Assembly (NCBI GenBank): GCA_016718275.1
Contig: JADKEA010000018.1
Coordinates: 1-51,332 of the forward strand
Source: Candidatus Villigracilis affinis
GTDB lineage: Bacteria > Chloroflexota > Anaerolineae > Anaerolineales > Villigracilaceae
Direction of reading: 5' to 3'
DNA: 51,332 bases
The notes beneath the pieces were generated by a model. It had not been told where the DNA came from, ran no database searches, and saw only the letters and a program-made list of their open reading frames with translations. The translations under genes and the position numbers were made by a program. Positions 39,544 through 48,697 of this stretch are shown here, one piece after another (position 1 is the first letter of the stretch; each line of letters opens with the position of its first letter).

Positions 39544-39624
39544 AACAAATTCCTAAACTGTCTTAAAAAAGAAAAGCATTCTAACATTCAAAAAGCCCAT
39601 CATTTTTTATACGAACAAATTTAT

Positions 39625-39705
39625 CTACTTCTTCTGATTATTTTTTGCGGCTATTCGAGCAGCGATCACTGCAAGAATGCCTATTAATATCTGAGTTGCT
39701 GCCAA
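39625..39705 (-). CDS. Possible 26-residue single-helix membrane micropeptide
   Basis: Read on the minus strand from TTG at 39703-39705 this gives an initiator followed by AATQILIGILAVIAARIAA and a short Lys/Asn/Gln tail ending in TAG (39625-39627). The hydrophobic stretch of ~15 residues would span a membrane. AAAGGAG stands 6 nt before the TTG, a near-ideal ribosome site. It is upstream of the recombinase gene on the same strand (81 nt gap). Size and make-up recall type I toxin peptides (Fst, Ldr) or regulators; I do not recognise a homologue and it could be chance. Confidence 0.45.
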   Translation of the reverse strand: MAATQILIGILAVIAARIAAKNNQKK

Positions 39706-39994
39706 AGATTTCTCCTTTTCATGATTCAAATGCTTCTGGACATTGCAAAATGTCATGTCTGTCACACAAAAGGTTGAAATGTATGATTTGAGCATGATTG
39801 GCAAAAGTCTAAATCCAAATAATGGCGGGTATTTTTGTTGTGTCGCTAAGAAATGCAGCTAAGTGGGAAGAGAACGTGATCATGTTTCAAAGAGTAGTTG
39901 GTTGAAATTATTGAAGCTAACCTCTTTCTACACCTCTCACACAAACCGAGTCTCTGAAAATATCCCTATAAGTTCAAACCAAAGATCATCCGTG

Positions 39995-40000
39995 TATACT
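39995..40000 (+). promoter_or_regulatory. -10 box (TATACT) of the RecD2-like gene, likely leaderless
   Basis: TATACT ends 7 nt before the ATG at 40008; a weak TTCAAA lies 16 nt before it. No Shine-Dalgarno precedes the start. Apart from the micropeptide and this box, the 464-nt gap 39544-40007 holds nothing else recognised. Confidence 0.45.
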
Positions 40001-40007
40001 TATCCGT

Positions 40008-42233
40008 ATGGATACCCTCTCCGGAGCTGTTGAGCGCATCACCTACTACAATCCTGAAAACGGATACACAGTGCTGCGTCTGCGCCCGGATACAAAAATG
40101 GCGAATCGCTTCACCAATAAATCCAGCCTGAATGCCGATGGGCTGGCCACGGTGGTGGGGAGTTTGCCTGAACTTTCGCCAGGGGAACATTTACGTCTGC
40201 AAGGACAATGGGACAACCATCCAAAACACGGACCACAATTCAAGGCTGAAGTTTGTGAACAAACCCTGCCTGCCACGGTGGCCGGGATCCAGGGCTATCT
40301 CGGCTCGGGCATGATCAAAGGCATCGGTCCGCGATTTGCCGAACGCATCGTTGAAATCTTCAAGGAAGAAACCTTCAATGTGATCGAGGCCACTCCGCAA
40401 CGCCTGCTCGAAGTGCCTGGCATCGGCGAAGATCGCAAACAGAAGATCACCACTGCCTGGAAAGAGCAAAAACAGGTCAAGGAGATCATGGTCTTTTTAC
40501 ATGGTCACGGGGTCAGCACCAATCTGGCGGTCAAGATATATAAAACGTATGGGGATGCTTCACTGGAAACAGTTCAGAAAAATCCATATCAACTCGAAAG
40601 AGATATCTACGGTGTAGGATTCAAAACCGCAGATCGCATCGCTCAAGCGCTTGGCCTGCCTCCTGAACATCCTTCACGCATCGAGGCTGGGATTGTTTTC
40701 GCATTGAATGAAATGATCAATGATGGCCATGTCTACGCTCCCAAAGAATTGCTGGCGCAGCGAGCCATTGAGTTGCTTGCAGTTCCACAAGAACTGATAG
40801 CCCCTGCTCTTGAACGCCTGGCACAGGATGAGCGCATTCGCCCTGAGATGATTCCCTTGAACAGCAAGAACGATGGGAAGGGAACACAAGCAGTCTCTGA
40901 ATCTCAGGCGATGTACGGCACACCCGTTATCTATTTGACCCCGCTTTACTTTGGCGAGAAAGGTGTGGCCGAACGATTACAAACATTGGCCGGTGCAACG
41001 TCACAGGAAAAGACGATGAACCATAGTCTCTTTCCTGTTGAAAATCTATCTGCTGAACAACAAGCCGCGGTGAATATGGCGCTGACGCATCCGCTCAGTA
41101 TCCTTACTGGCGGTCCAGGCACGGGGAAGACCACCTGCCTGAAGGCTTTGATCACAACAATCGCAGATCAACACAAACGTTTTGCCTTGGCTTCTCCAAC
41201 TGGGCGAGCGGCAAAGCGTCTCTCTGAAGCAACGGGACATCCAGCCAGCACCATCCATCGATTGTTGGAATATTCTCCAATTGAGGGATTCAAACACAAC
41301 GAAGGAAATCCGCTCGATCTGGACTTTCTGGTTGTGGACGAGGCCTCGATGTTGGATCTGCTGCTGATGAATAATCTGCTTAAGGCCGTGCGCCCAGGTA
41401 CGCATGTATTGTTTGTTGGGGATATAGATCAACTTCCATCGGTGGGAGCTGGCGATGTGCTGCGCAACATGATCAGCAGCGGAGTGGCGCCGATCACCCG
41501 CCTGAGTACCATTTTTCGTCAGGCGGCTGATTCGAAGATCATCACCAATGCTCATCTGATCAATCAAGGTAAATTCCCAATATTTTCGCAAGGCGATGGC
41601 GACTTCTTCCTTTTCCCCGCTGAAGATGCCACAGCCGCCGCAGACTGGATCGTGGATATCGTCTCGGAAAGAGTTCCCCAGAAATTTGGTTTCGATGCAG
41701 TACGGGATATTCAGGTGCTGGCACCGATCTATCGCGGACCCGCTGGAGTCATCGCGCTAAATGAACGTTTGCAGGAGAAGCTCAATCCTCCAGCCAATAA
41801 CAAACTCGAACGCAAACTGTACGGGACGATCTTTCGCCTCGGTGACAAGGTGATGCAAACCCAAAACAACTATGACAAGGATGTCTACAATGGCGATATT
41901 GGTTTTGTTACTTCGATCGATGTTGTCGAACAGACACTTGTCCTGGACTTCGATGGGCGAACCGCGACTTATGATTGGAGCGACGCGGACCAGTTGACTC
42001 TTGCCTATGTGGTTTCGATCCACAAAGCCCAGGGATCAGAATTTCCAGTGGTGGTGATGCCGATCGTGACCCAGCACTACACCATGCTGCAGCGCAATCT
42101 GCTTTACACGGCCATCACCCGTGCCCGCAAATTGTGCGTGCTGGCTGGCAGCCCGCGCGCCATCAGCATGGCAGTCCGCAATAACAAGGTTGCCCATCGC
42201 TTCACTGCATTGGAATGGCGCTTAGCAAAATGA
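40008..42233 (+). CDS. recD2: RecD2-like SF1 DNA helicase
   Basis: 741 aa, the size of RecD2. The N-terminus is an OB-like region (ERITYYNPENGYTVLRLRP), followed by helix-hairpin-helix elements ('GYLGSGMIKGIGPRFAERIVEIF', 'LLEVPGIGEDRKQKI') and then RecA-like domains: Walker A 'LTGGPGTGKTTCLKAL', motif Ia 'ALASPTGRAAKRLSE', Walker B 'FLVVDEASMLD', motif III 'VLFVGDIDQLPSVGAGD', and the C-terminal 'VVSIHKAQGSEFPVVVM' and 'LLYTAITRARKLCVLAG'. RecD2 is a 5'-3' helicase linked to repair and replication. The gene has no ribosome site and seems leaderless. Its presence in the island is unusual but not unknown. Confidence 0.94.
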   Translation: MDTLSGAVERITYYNPENGYTVLRLRPDTKMANRFTNKSSLNADGLATVVGSLPELSPGEHLRLQGQWDNHPKHGPQFKAEVCEQTLPATVAGIQGYLGSGMIKGIGPRFAERIVEIFKEETFNVIEATPQRLLEVPGIGEDRKQKITTAWKEQKQVKEIMVFLHGHGVSTNLAVKIYKTYGDASLETVQKNPYQLERDIYGVGFKTADRIAQALGLPPEHPSRIEAGIVFALNEMINDGHVYAPKELLAQRAIELLAVPQELIAPALERLAQDERIRPEMIPLNSKNDGKGTQAVSESQAMYGTPVIYLTPLYFGEKGVAERLQTLAGATSQEKTMNHSLFPVENLSAEQQAAVNMALTHPLSILTGGPGTGKTTCLKALITTIADQHKRFALASPTGRAAKRLSEATGHPASTIHRLLEYSPIEGFKHNEGNPLDLDFLVVDEASMLDLLLMNNLLKAVRPGTHVLFVGDIDQLPSVGAGDVLRNMISSGVAPITRLSTIFRQAADSKIITNAHLINQGKFPIFSQGDGDFFLFPAEDATAAADWIVDIVSERVPQKFGFDAVRDIQVLAPIYRGPAGVIALNERLQEKLNPPANNKLERKLYGTIFRLGDKVMQTQNNYDKDVYNGDIGFVTSIDVVEQTLVLDFDGRTATYDWSDADQLTLAYVVSIHKAQGSEFPVVVMPIVTQHYTMLQRNLLYTAITRARKLCVLAGSPRAISMAVRNNKVAHRFTALEWRLAK

Positions 42234-42331
42234 AAGAATATTGGGTGAAAGAAAAACAACATTTTATAGAAGCTGTATGCTGAGAAGCTAAAATATTGGG
42301 GAAAGACAAGAATTTTCCTTAATATTTTTTA

Positions 42332-42360
42332 TTGCAACAACTTGCCATATATGGCATAAT
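42332..42360 (+). promoter_or_regulatory. AbiE promoter overlapped by a 14-bp palindromic operator
   Basis: TTGCAA (42332-42337), 17-nt spacer, CATAAT (42355-42360). TGCCATATATGGCA (42343-42356) is a perfect palindrome in the spacer, right up to the -10. The ATG at 42367 lies 6 nt after the -10, so the transcript is likely leaderless. AbiEi proteins are known to autorepress by binding inverted repeats at their promoters. Confidence 0.75.
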
Positions 42361-42366
42361 AAGCGC

Positions 42367-43002
42367 ATGAAATTCGAGAGGCTACTTACCCTTGTTGGAG
42401 AGCAACCCTTATTTGAAACGGGGCTGCTGCTTGCTGGAGATGTGGATCCTGCTCATGTGCAGCGCCAACTGTCCCGTTGGGTGCGAAGCGGACGTGTTCG
42501 TCAACTCCGACGCGGGCTATATACCCTCGCCCCTCCTTATCAAAACATCATCCCGCATCCATTCCTGATCGCAAATGCCCTAATGCCAGGCTCCTATGTC
42601 AGCGCACAATCTGCACTGGCGTTTTATGGATTGATCCCCGAGTACACCCCCCGAACATTGAGCATGACCATGCTTCGTCCATCACAATGGGAAGGTGGAT
42701 TTCACTTCCAGCATCTTGCTTCCCATTTCTTTTTTGGATATCAACTCGTGGAACTTTCTCAGGGACAACAAGCGTTCGTTGCCGCGCCCGAAAAGGCCCT
42801 GCTCGATCTGGCACATCTTACGCCCAAGGCTGACTCTCCCAATTACCTCAGCCAGCTCCGTTTGCAAAACATGGAGCGTTTGGATCTCGCACGCTTGAAC
42901 GAATTTGCAGAGCGCGCCGCGAAACCGAAATGGCGGCGGATTGCCGCTCAAATTGAAAAACTTGCCTTGCAGGAAAAGGATGAATACGAGGACTTGCCAT
43001 GA
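42367..43002 (+). CDS. AbiEi-type antitoxin of a type IV toxin-antitoxin system
   Basis: 211 aa. The N-terminal winged helix is seen in 'VDPAHVQRQLSRWVRSGRVRQLRRGLYTLAP', and the AbiEi_4/DUF6088-like core in 'NIIPHPFLIANALMPGSYVSAQSALAFYGLIPE' and 'FVAAPEKALLDLAHLTP'. In type IV systems the antitoxin does not bind the toxin but opposes it and represses the operon. The toxin gene overlaps the stop by 4 nt (ATGA). A palindrome sits over the promoter. AbiE systems abort phage infection in lactococci. Confidence 0.92.
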   Translation: MKFERLLTLVGEQPLFETGLLLAGDVDPAHVQRQLSRWVRSGRVRQLRRGLYTLAPPYQNIIPHPFLIANALMPGSYVSAQSALAFYGLIPEYTPRTLSMTMLRPSQWEGGFHFQHLASHFFFGYQLVELSQGQQAFVAAPEKALLDLAHLTPKADSPNYLSQLRLQNMERLDLARLNEFAERAAKPKWRRIAAQIEKLALQEKDEYEDLP

Positions 43003-43802
43003 AAGAATATCTAAAGACACTGATCCAATCTTCATCATCCCCTGTGGAAGCACATAATCTGACGCGCGAATATTTACAGGCATTGATCCTGCAAAGTTTG
43101 CAGCGTATTGGCGCAATGACCACGATCGCTTTTCATGGCGGCACCGCATTAAGATTCTTGTATTCTCTTCCGCGCTATTCCGAAGACCTTGATTTTGCCC
43201 TTGAAAGAAACTCTGAGTCATATGATTTTCGCTCATATCTTCAAGCGATTCGAAAAGACCTGGAAGCGCAGGGCTATACAATTACACTCAAGGTGAATGA
43301 TCAGAAAACAGTTCACAGCGCTTTCATTCGTTTTCCAGGATTGCTTTATGAATTGAAACTTACTCCACATCAGGATGAAATACTGGCGGTCAAACTTGAA
43401 GTGGATACCAACCCTCCTGCTGGAGCGGTGCTGGATACCTCTCTGGTTCGTCGGCATGTTTTACTGAATTTACAGCATCATGATCGCGCATCCTTGTTGG
43501 CTGGGAAACTCCACGCGATTTTGCAGCGACCCTATCTGAAAGGACGTGACCTATATGATCTAATTTGGTATTTGAGTGACAAGAGCTGGCCAGATCCCAA
43601 TTTGGATTTACTCAACCATGCGCTTGGCCAAACCAAATGGGTAGGTCCAACTCCCACTGTTGAAAACTGGCGCGATGTTGTCCGTTCAAAAATCGAGATT
43701 GTTTCTTTTGAACAGGCACTGGAAGATGTGCGTCCATTCCTTGGTGCAAGTGAAGATATTGGGTTGATGACCAAACATAACCTTTTGAGTCTGCTCAAAT
43801 AA
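42999..43802 (+). CDS. AbiEii/AbiGii-type nucleotidyltransferase toxin
   Basis: 267 aa. Motif I is 'IAFHGGTALRFLYSLPRYSEDLDFAL', the GG-x-D-x-D nucleotidyltransferase core; motif III may be 'VKLEVDTNPP'; 'AGKLHAILQRPYLKGRDLYDLIWYLSD' is the conserved AbiEii C-terminal segment. The toxin is thought to transfer nucleotides, for some members to tRNA 3' ends, which stops translation. All catalytic acidic residues appear intact. Coupled to the antitoxin gene by ATGA. Confidence 0.94.
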   Translation: MKEYLKTLIQSSSSPVEAHNLTREYLQALILQSLQRIGAMTTIAFHGGTALRFLYSLPRYSEDLDFALERNSESYDFRSYLQAIRKDLEAQGYTITLKVNDQKTVHSAFIRFPGLLYELKLTPHQDEILAVKLEVDTNPPAGAVLDTSLVRRHVLLNLQHHDRASLLAGKLHAILQRPYLKGRDLYDLIWYLSDKSWPDPNLDLLNHALGQTKWVGPTPTVENWRDVVRSKIEIVSFEQALEDVRPFLGASEDIGLMTKHNLLSLLK

Positions 43803-43890
43803 AAGACTACCTGTTTATCGATTGCAAAAAATCAATTTTTCGCGGACCTTCAGGATCACAACTATCAGGGAAATATCGCCGCATAAAAAC

Positions 43891-43899
43891 TGCTATACT
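43891..43899 (+). promoter_or_regulatory. Extended -10 promoter (TGCTATACT) of the helicase pair
   Basis: TGCTATACT lies 45 nt before the helicase ATG at 43945 and would give a leader of about 38 nt. It separates the helicase operon from the AbiE operon (142-nt gap, no clear terminator seen). Confidence 0.5.
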
Positions 43900-43944
43900 C
43901 AAATAACAAAGTCCCTAATTTTGAAATGAAGAGTTCCTTCCCTC

Positions 43945-45690
43945 ATGAAAACATCAACACCAGAATTTCTGCAAAAGCTTCGAAAATTCGTCCAGGACGA
44001 AGCGGATGCTCAATATCGCGCATTGGATAAACAATGGTCGCATCCGCTTCAAGAGCGGGTTGCCAAAGGCTGGGCAATTGAAGGGCTGCGTGTCGAACAA
44101 ATGAAAAATGGCATTGCCCGCCTTTCATGTGCAACGAATGATTCACGTTTCCGTGAAGGTGATCTGGTCCTGCTGCACCGCGACAATCCTCGTGACCCCG
44201 ATTCCCTACATTTTGATTTGCAATACGACGGGGAAACTGATCTTGAAATCAGCCTGATCAAGGGAAATGAAGTTTTTCTCGCTTCTCAGACTGATGGTTG
44301 GGTTATGGATCAGGATTGGTTTGACTCCAGTCCGTTTTACCTTGATGCATTAAATGCCGTGGCTGATACCAATTTGGGGAGATCCACAATTCTGCCTTTA
44401 CTTCAAGGTTCCCTCACACCAAAAATAGATTACGCCCGTTACGAACGCGCCCAAAAAGAATTACAAAACGCCGGTCTCAATGAAAGCCAGATTGAGTCCG
44501 TGGCAATGTCTTATGCCACCGATTTGCTGCACCTTATCCAGGGACCGCCAGGTACAGGCAAGACTCTTATGCTTGCTCACCTTGCGAGCCTGCTCGTGAA
44601 AGATGGCCGGCGTGTATTTGTTACTGCGCTGACACACCGCGCGATCCACAACGCATTGAACAAAATCGCCAAAGTGGACAGCACAATACCCGTATGCAAG
44701 ATCGGCGAAGAAAGACATACTGGTGATCTTGACGTCCCAAATTTTGAGACATTTTCTAAATCCCGTTTTGGTGAGAATAGCGGCGGATATGTAATTGGAG
44801 CAACACCATTTGCCCGACAATCCAAAAGACTCTCTGGTGTGGAGTTCGATGTTGTTTTATTCGATGAAGCATCCCAGATCACTCTGCCGCTGGCGATCAT
44901 GGGGATGCTGGCTGGCAGCAAATATATTTTTATTGGGGACGAAAACCAGCTTCAACCGGTAACCGCGTTTTCGGCATCGGAAGCCACTCAGACATCCATC
45001 TTTAATTATCTCTCAGGTCGCGGCAACGAAACCATGCTCGACGTGACCTACCGATTAAATGATGTGCTGGCCAAATGGCCAAGCAGGACTTTTTATCAAA
45101 ATGAGCTAAAGTCGAGCGAAGAATCCGCTAATCGACGATTAAATTTATCCCCTGAAGCCACCCGTTGGGATTTTGTGCTTGACCCTGACTCGCCCGCCGT
45201 TTTCCTTGATTTATGCCAGGAGAACACCACGGTCCGAAGCCGGGTCGAAGCCGATGTAGTTTTGGAGTTAATCCTTTCCCTCTTAATGCGCGACGTATCC
45301 CCCGAAGATATCGGAGTGGTCGTCTCTTATCGTGCGCAGAGCCGCTTGATCCGAAGTTTGATTCGCAGAAATCTGATGGATAGCGAGATCACCAACCGTC
45401 TCGTGGTGGATACGGTCGAGCGCATGCAAGGACAGGAACGTGAAGTCATCATTGTTTCGTTTGCAACAGCCAGCGCCAGGTTTGCTTCCCAAATAGCGGA
45501 TTTCCTTTTCCAACCACAACGATTGAATGTCGCCGTGACACGTCCGCGCACAAAGCTGATTTTGGTTGGGAGTCACAATATGCTGAATGCGGACCAGTAT
45601 GACGAAAGCCAAAAGGAAACAATGGATGTGTTGCGTGACCTGATCAATAGCTGTCATCATATTACTGTCCCAAACGGTGTCCTGGACTGA
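43945..45690 (+). CDS. SF1B helicase, Dna2/Upf1/IGHMBP2-like
   Basis: 581 aa. An N-terminal ~180-residue region (ERVAKGWAIEGLRVEQMKNG, 'FREGDLVLLHRDNP') matches the 1B-like domain of bacterial IGHMBP2 relatives. Motif I is 'LIQGPPGTGKTLMLAHLA', Ia 'VFVTALTHRAIHNAL', II 'VVLFDEASQITLPLAIMGML', III 'YIFIGDENQLQPV', V 'VVDTVERMQGQEREVIIVSF' and VI 'RLNVAVTRPRTKLILVGS'. All are intact, so 5'-3' unwinding of RNA or DNA is expected. There is no nuclease domain in this protein; one may come from the next gene, which follows after 7 nt. Confidence 0.9.
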   Translation: MKTSTPEFLQKLRKFVQDEADAQYRALDKQWSHPLQERVAKGWAIEGLRVEQMKNGIARLSCATNDSRFREGDLVLLHRDNPRDPDSLHFDLQYDGETDLEISLIKGNEVFLASQTDGWVMDQDWFDSSPFYLDALNAVADTNLGRSTILPLLQGSLTPKIDYARYERAQKELQNAGLNESQIESVAMSYATDLLHLIQGPPGTGKTLMLAHLASLLVKDGRRVFVTALTHRAIHNALNKIAKVDSTIPVCKIGEERHTGDLDVPNFETFSKSRFGENSGGYVIGATPFARQSKRLSGVEFDVVLFDEASQITLPLAIMGMLAGSKYIFIGDENQLQPVTAFSASEATQTSIFNYLSGRGNETMLDVTYRLNDVLAKWPSRTFYQNELKSSEESANRRLNLSPEATRWDFVLDPDSPAVFLDLCQENTTVRSRVEADVVLELILSLLMRDVSPEDIGVVVSYRAQSRLIRSLIRRNLMDSEITNRLVVDTVERMQGQEREVIIVSFATASARFASQIADFLFQPQRLNVAVTRPRTKLILVGSHNMLNADQYDESQKETMDVLRDLINSCHHITVPNGVLD

Positions 45691-45697
45691 AATCATT

Positions 45698-47863
45698 ATG
45701 GCGCACATTCTTCCTGACACCCCGCCACAAACCATGCCCAAGGAAGTCTTGCGCGTCTTTCGTGCGCTCAAATCCCTGCCTGATACTTTTTATGTCTGGC
45801 ACCACCTTGCACCCTGGCAGGTAGATGCTCCCGATTTTCTTGTTATTGATGAACATGGCAGGACGTTGCTAATCAAAGTTAGTTCTGCCGCAAGCGACCA
45901 GGTTAGCACAGCCGCGCAGATGTTACTCCTGCAGAGCGACCAAAAACAGTTAGGCCAAAATGAAAATGCCTTATTGGAAAAATTTGTCAGCACGCTGAAG
46001 TTACCTGCGGAACAATGCATCGAAACCCTTGTAATCTTTCCCAATATCCATAATAAACAGGCGAATGCAAGTCGCCTGGAACGACGTGCAGGGGAACCGC
46101 ATTGGGTCGGCAAGGAAATCATTCAACCAGATTCCGATCTTGCGTGGAATGAATACTTATTGTCAACTCCGATGGATGGGATCTGGTTGGAAAAACTTCG
46201 CCAACACTTCACTCCAGAAATTGTGATCCCAGCAGAGATGACCGTTCGACCACCGATCGAGCGGCGTATACAGGCTGGATTGACCAACCACCTGCTTGAT
46301 TACGATCAGGAAACAGCGGTCAAAACGGATCTTGAACTGCCTGGTGACGATCAATCCCTTCCCAACGATTTACGTCTCAATATCATCAACGGAGTCGCGG
46401 GAAGCGGCAAAACATTGATCCTGTTATATCGCCTGCGCCTCTTATATCATCTATATCCAGACAAGAAATTTCTGGTTTTGACACACAATCGCCCATTGAG
46501 CCGGGATATGGAGGGTCGATTTGCCCGATTGGAAGGCCGTTCACCAGACAATATTGAGTGGCGGACCTTTAATGGCTGGTGCTATCATCACTGGCCGAAA
46601 CAATCAAAGTGGATCGAGCCTCTTAAACTTGGAGCCCGTAAAAAAATCATAGAAGAAACCTGGCGAGCTCACTTACAGAATTCAAGCATCTCTGCGCACA
46701 TGTTCCAGAACGAGATGGATTGGCTAAAAGACCAGATTCCAGTTTTGCGCGAAGAATACCTGACCATCGATCGACGCGGACGAGGATTTCGTCTTAGTGA
46801 AGAACAACGTCAACGCATGTTTGACACATCGCTTGCGTACCAACTGTCCCTTGAAAAAAGAGGCGCATTGGACTGGGGTGATGTTCCAAAGCTTCTTTGG
46901 CAGTTTTCAGAAACGGGTCAGGTGAAATTACCTGAATATGACATTATCCTCGTGGATGAAGCTCAATTCTTTGCTCCGCTTTGGATGCGATTGATCCAAA
47001 AGTCGCTCAATCCACACAATGGACATCTTTTCCTCGTGGCGGATCCAACGCAGGGATTCCTGGGTCGCGGCGCATCCTGGAAATCGCTTGGGTTGGAAGC
47101 ACGTGGCCATACTCACAACCTTCGTCGCAGTTATCGCACCACGCGCGAAATCATGCAATTTGCGACCCTGCTCTATCGTTTACGCCTGGCAGATGAAAAA
47201 GATGATGACATTCTCGTCCCTGATTTATTAAATATGCCTAACGGAGCCATTCCCCAGATCATTACTCTCACCAGTCCACAAGATGAAACCGCCCGTGTTG
47301 CCAATGAAGTAGCAAGTTTAGTGAAACAGGGATTTCCAAAAAAGCATTTACTTTTACTTCACACCGACGGATGGGGAGTGAAAAATCTTATTCAAGCGAT
47401 TGATGATCGATTGGGAAAGAACGCCGCATTTGATCCAAAGGATAAATATCCTGGTGATTATATCCGCGTGACCACGATCAACGCAGGCGCGGGGCTGGAA
47501 AGTCACATCGTTTTTCTTGTTGGGCTGCGATTGCTTTTTGAAGAGGAACAATCTTTGCGCCTGTCGGACGAAGAACGGGAAGAATTGATCCGGGACAATA
47601 CCCGCAAGTTGTACATGGCGGCGACTCGAGCAGGTCAAAGATTGGTATTAACATATTCAGGCGAATTGCCAGAAGTACTGAAATCTGCGTTAGGGATGAA
47701 AGCTATGCCAGGATGCCAAATCTGGAAAATTTGCAGCAAGTTTTTGCTTTGTTTTAGCCTGAGTTTTGCAATCCAAGGCGGCAATTTGAGTTGCTTCTTC
47801 TCTCCGCCAACCTGCTTCCTTCAAGACCGTAAGAATTTGTCATTATTGCTATATAAAATCTAA
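45698..47863 (+). CDS. UvrD-like SF1A helicase with degenerate nuclease-like (NERD-type) N-terminus
   Basis: 721 aa from ATG 45698 (a GTG at 45677, overlapping the upstream gene, is an alternative). Residues ~15-115 resemble a NERD/restriction-endonuclease-like fold, with 'DAPDFLVIDEHGRTLLIKVS': the Asp is present, but the E-x-K position reads L-I-K, so cleavage is doubtful. The helicase has motif I 'IINGVAGSGKTLILLYRLR', II 'YDIILVDEAQFF', III 'FLVADPTQGFLGRG', IV 'LRRSYRTTREIM', V 'IRVTTINAGAGLESHIVFLVG', VI 'KLYMAATRAGQRLVLTYSG'. The last ~50 residues are Cys- and Phe-rich and do not look like a helicase C-terminus; a frameshift near 47700 could be the cause. Confidence 0.87.
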   Translation: MAHILPDTPPQTMPKEVLRVFRALKSLPDTFYVWHHLAPWQVDAPDFLVIDEHGRTLLIKVSSAASDQVSTAAQMLLLQSDQKQLGQNENALLEKFVSTLKLPAEQCIETLVIFPNIHNKQANASRLERRAGEPHWVGKEIIQPDSDLAWNEYLLSTPMDGIWLEKLRQHFTPEIVIPAEMTVRPPIERRIQAGLTNHLLDYDQETAVKTDLELPGDDQSLPNDLRLNIINGVAGSGKTLILLYRLRLLYHLYPDKKFLVLTHNRPLSRDMEGRFARLEGRSPDNIEWRTFNGWCYHHWPKQSKWIEPLKLGARKKIIEETWRAHLQNSSISAHMFQNEMDWLKDQIPVLREEYLTIDRRGRGFRLSEEQRQRMFDTSLAYQLSLEKRGALDWGDVPKLLWQFSETGQVKLPEYDIILVDEAQFFAPLWMRLIQKSLNPHNGHLFLVADPTQGFLGRGASWKSLGLEARGHTHNLRRSYRTTREIMQFATLLYRLRLADEKDDDILVPDLLNMPNGAIPQIITLTSPQDETARVANEVASLVKQGFPKKHLLLLHTDGWGVKNLIQAIDDRLGKNAAFDPKDKYPGDYIRVTTINAGAGLESHIVFLVGLRLLFEEEQSLRLSDEEREELIRDNTRKLYMAATRAGQRLVLTYSGELPEVLKSALGMKAMPGCQIWKICSKFLLCFSLSFAIQGGNLSCFFSPPTCFLQDRKNLSLLLYKI

Positions 47864-48014
47864 GTTTTACTAGAAGTTTTAACGACTGATTGGCGGTGCG
47901 CTATCATCATAAAAACCATGCGAAATAATAATGTGGATATCGCTTCACAGCCTTGTAGCTGGGGAAAAATAAATGAAGGGAGAAAAAATCCTACCGGAGG
48001 AGATATATTGTATA

Positions 48015-48695
48015 ATGAACCAAGTTCCAGATAATCAGAACAACAAACAAGGGTTGGTACCATGATAATGGAAAAACCTGAAAATATTGGAAGAGAAAGT
48101 TCATACTGTCCAGAATATATCTGGCGGGTATTGATTGCCTTTGTTGCAACTTTACTATTTCTCGTTTTTACTTGTTTTTGGGTATGACAGAAATCTTATC
48201 TGGACAATTACAATTATTCTTGGGCTCTGGGGACTGCTGGTAGTATTGGCTTTCTAATGTTCGTCGAAATGGGGAAATTTGGCGTGGTTACCGTTGGATC
48301 ATCGCCCCTGCACAGTACTAATTCTGCTCTTTCTCTTTGATGTTTCTTGGAGGCACAGTCAACACTTTCCAATTACGCCCTCGAAAAGAGTGCTATCGAA
48401 TATATTTCTCTGAACAAAGATACTACACTTTATATAGAATATCCTTCTCAAATTTTCTATGACAGTATAAATGATGCCAAATTAATTATGGACAGCAGGA
48501 AACTTCGATTGTTCTAAACAAAAGACGGTAAGGCTTTCTTCAAGCAATGGTTTCCTTCTTTTTGCCGTTCAAACACAGCCGAATCACTTACTAAACTGGC
48601 AGAATAACATTAGATATTACATTCTCTGAAGATCGTGATGCTGTTACACTGCTAATACGGTCAGCAAAATCTGTCGGGGTAAGTCATAGGAAACA
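48015..48695 (+). pseudogene. Membrane protein, broken by several frameshifts
   Basis: A chain of coherent peptides in changing frames: MNQVPDNQNNKQGLVP (from 48015), then MEKPENIGRE..YIWRVLIAFVATLLFLVFT, next NLIWTITIILGLWGLLVVLA, then RRNGEIWRGYRWIIAP and VLILLFLFDVSW, then ALEKSAIEYISLNKDTTLYI and finally ITFSEDRDAVTLLIRSAK. Two or three are membrane helices. At least five frame changes occur in 680 nt, with the peptides themselves well formed, so this may be a bad consensus and not true decay. I do not recognise a family. Confidence 0.45.
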
Positions 48696-48697
48696 AA

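Noticed and set aside
45698..45900. Active PD-(D/E)xK nuclease at the N-terminus of the UvrD-like helicase
   Set aside because: The E-x-K position reads L-I-K; a working nuclease cannot be claimed, only a nuclease-like fold.
47690..47840. Reverse-strand open frame (…LKEAGWRREEATQIAALD…) opposite the helicase tail
   Set aside because: It reads well for ~45 codons and is helical, but has no start or ribosome site and lies opposite a probable real C-terminus.
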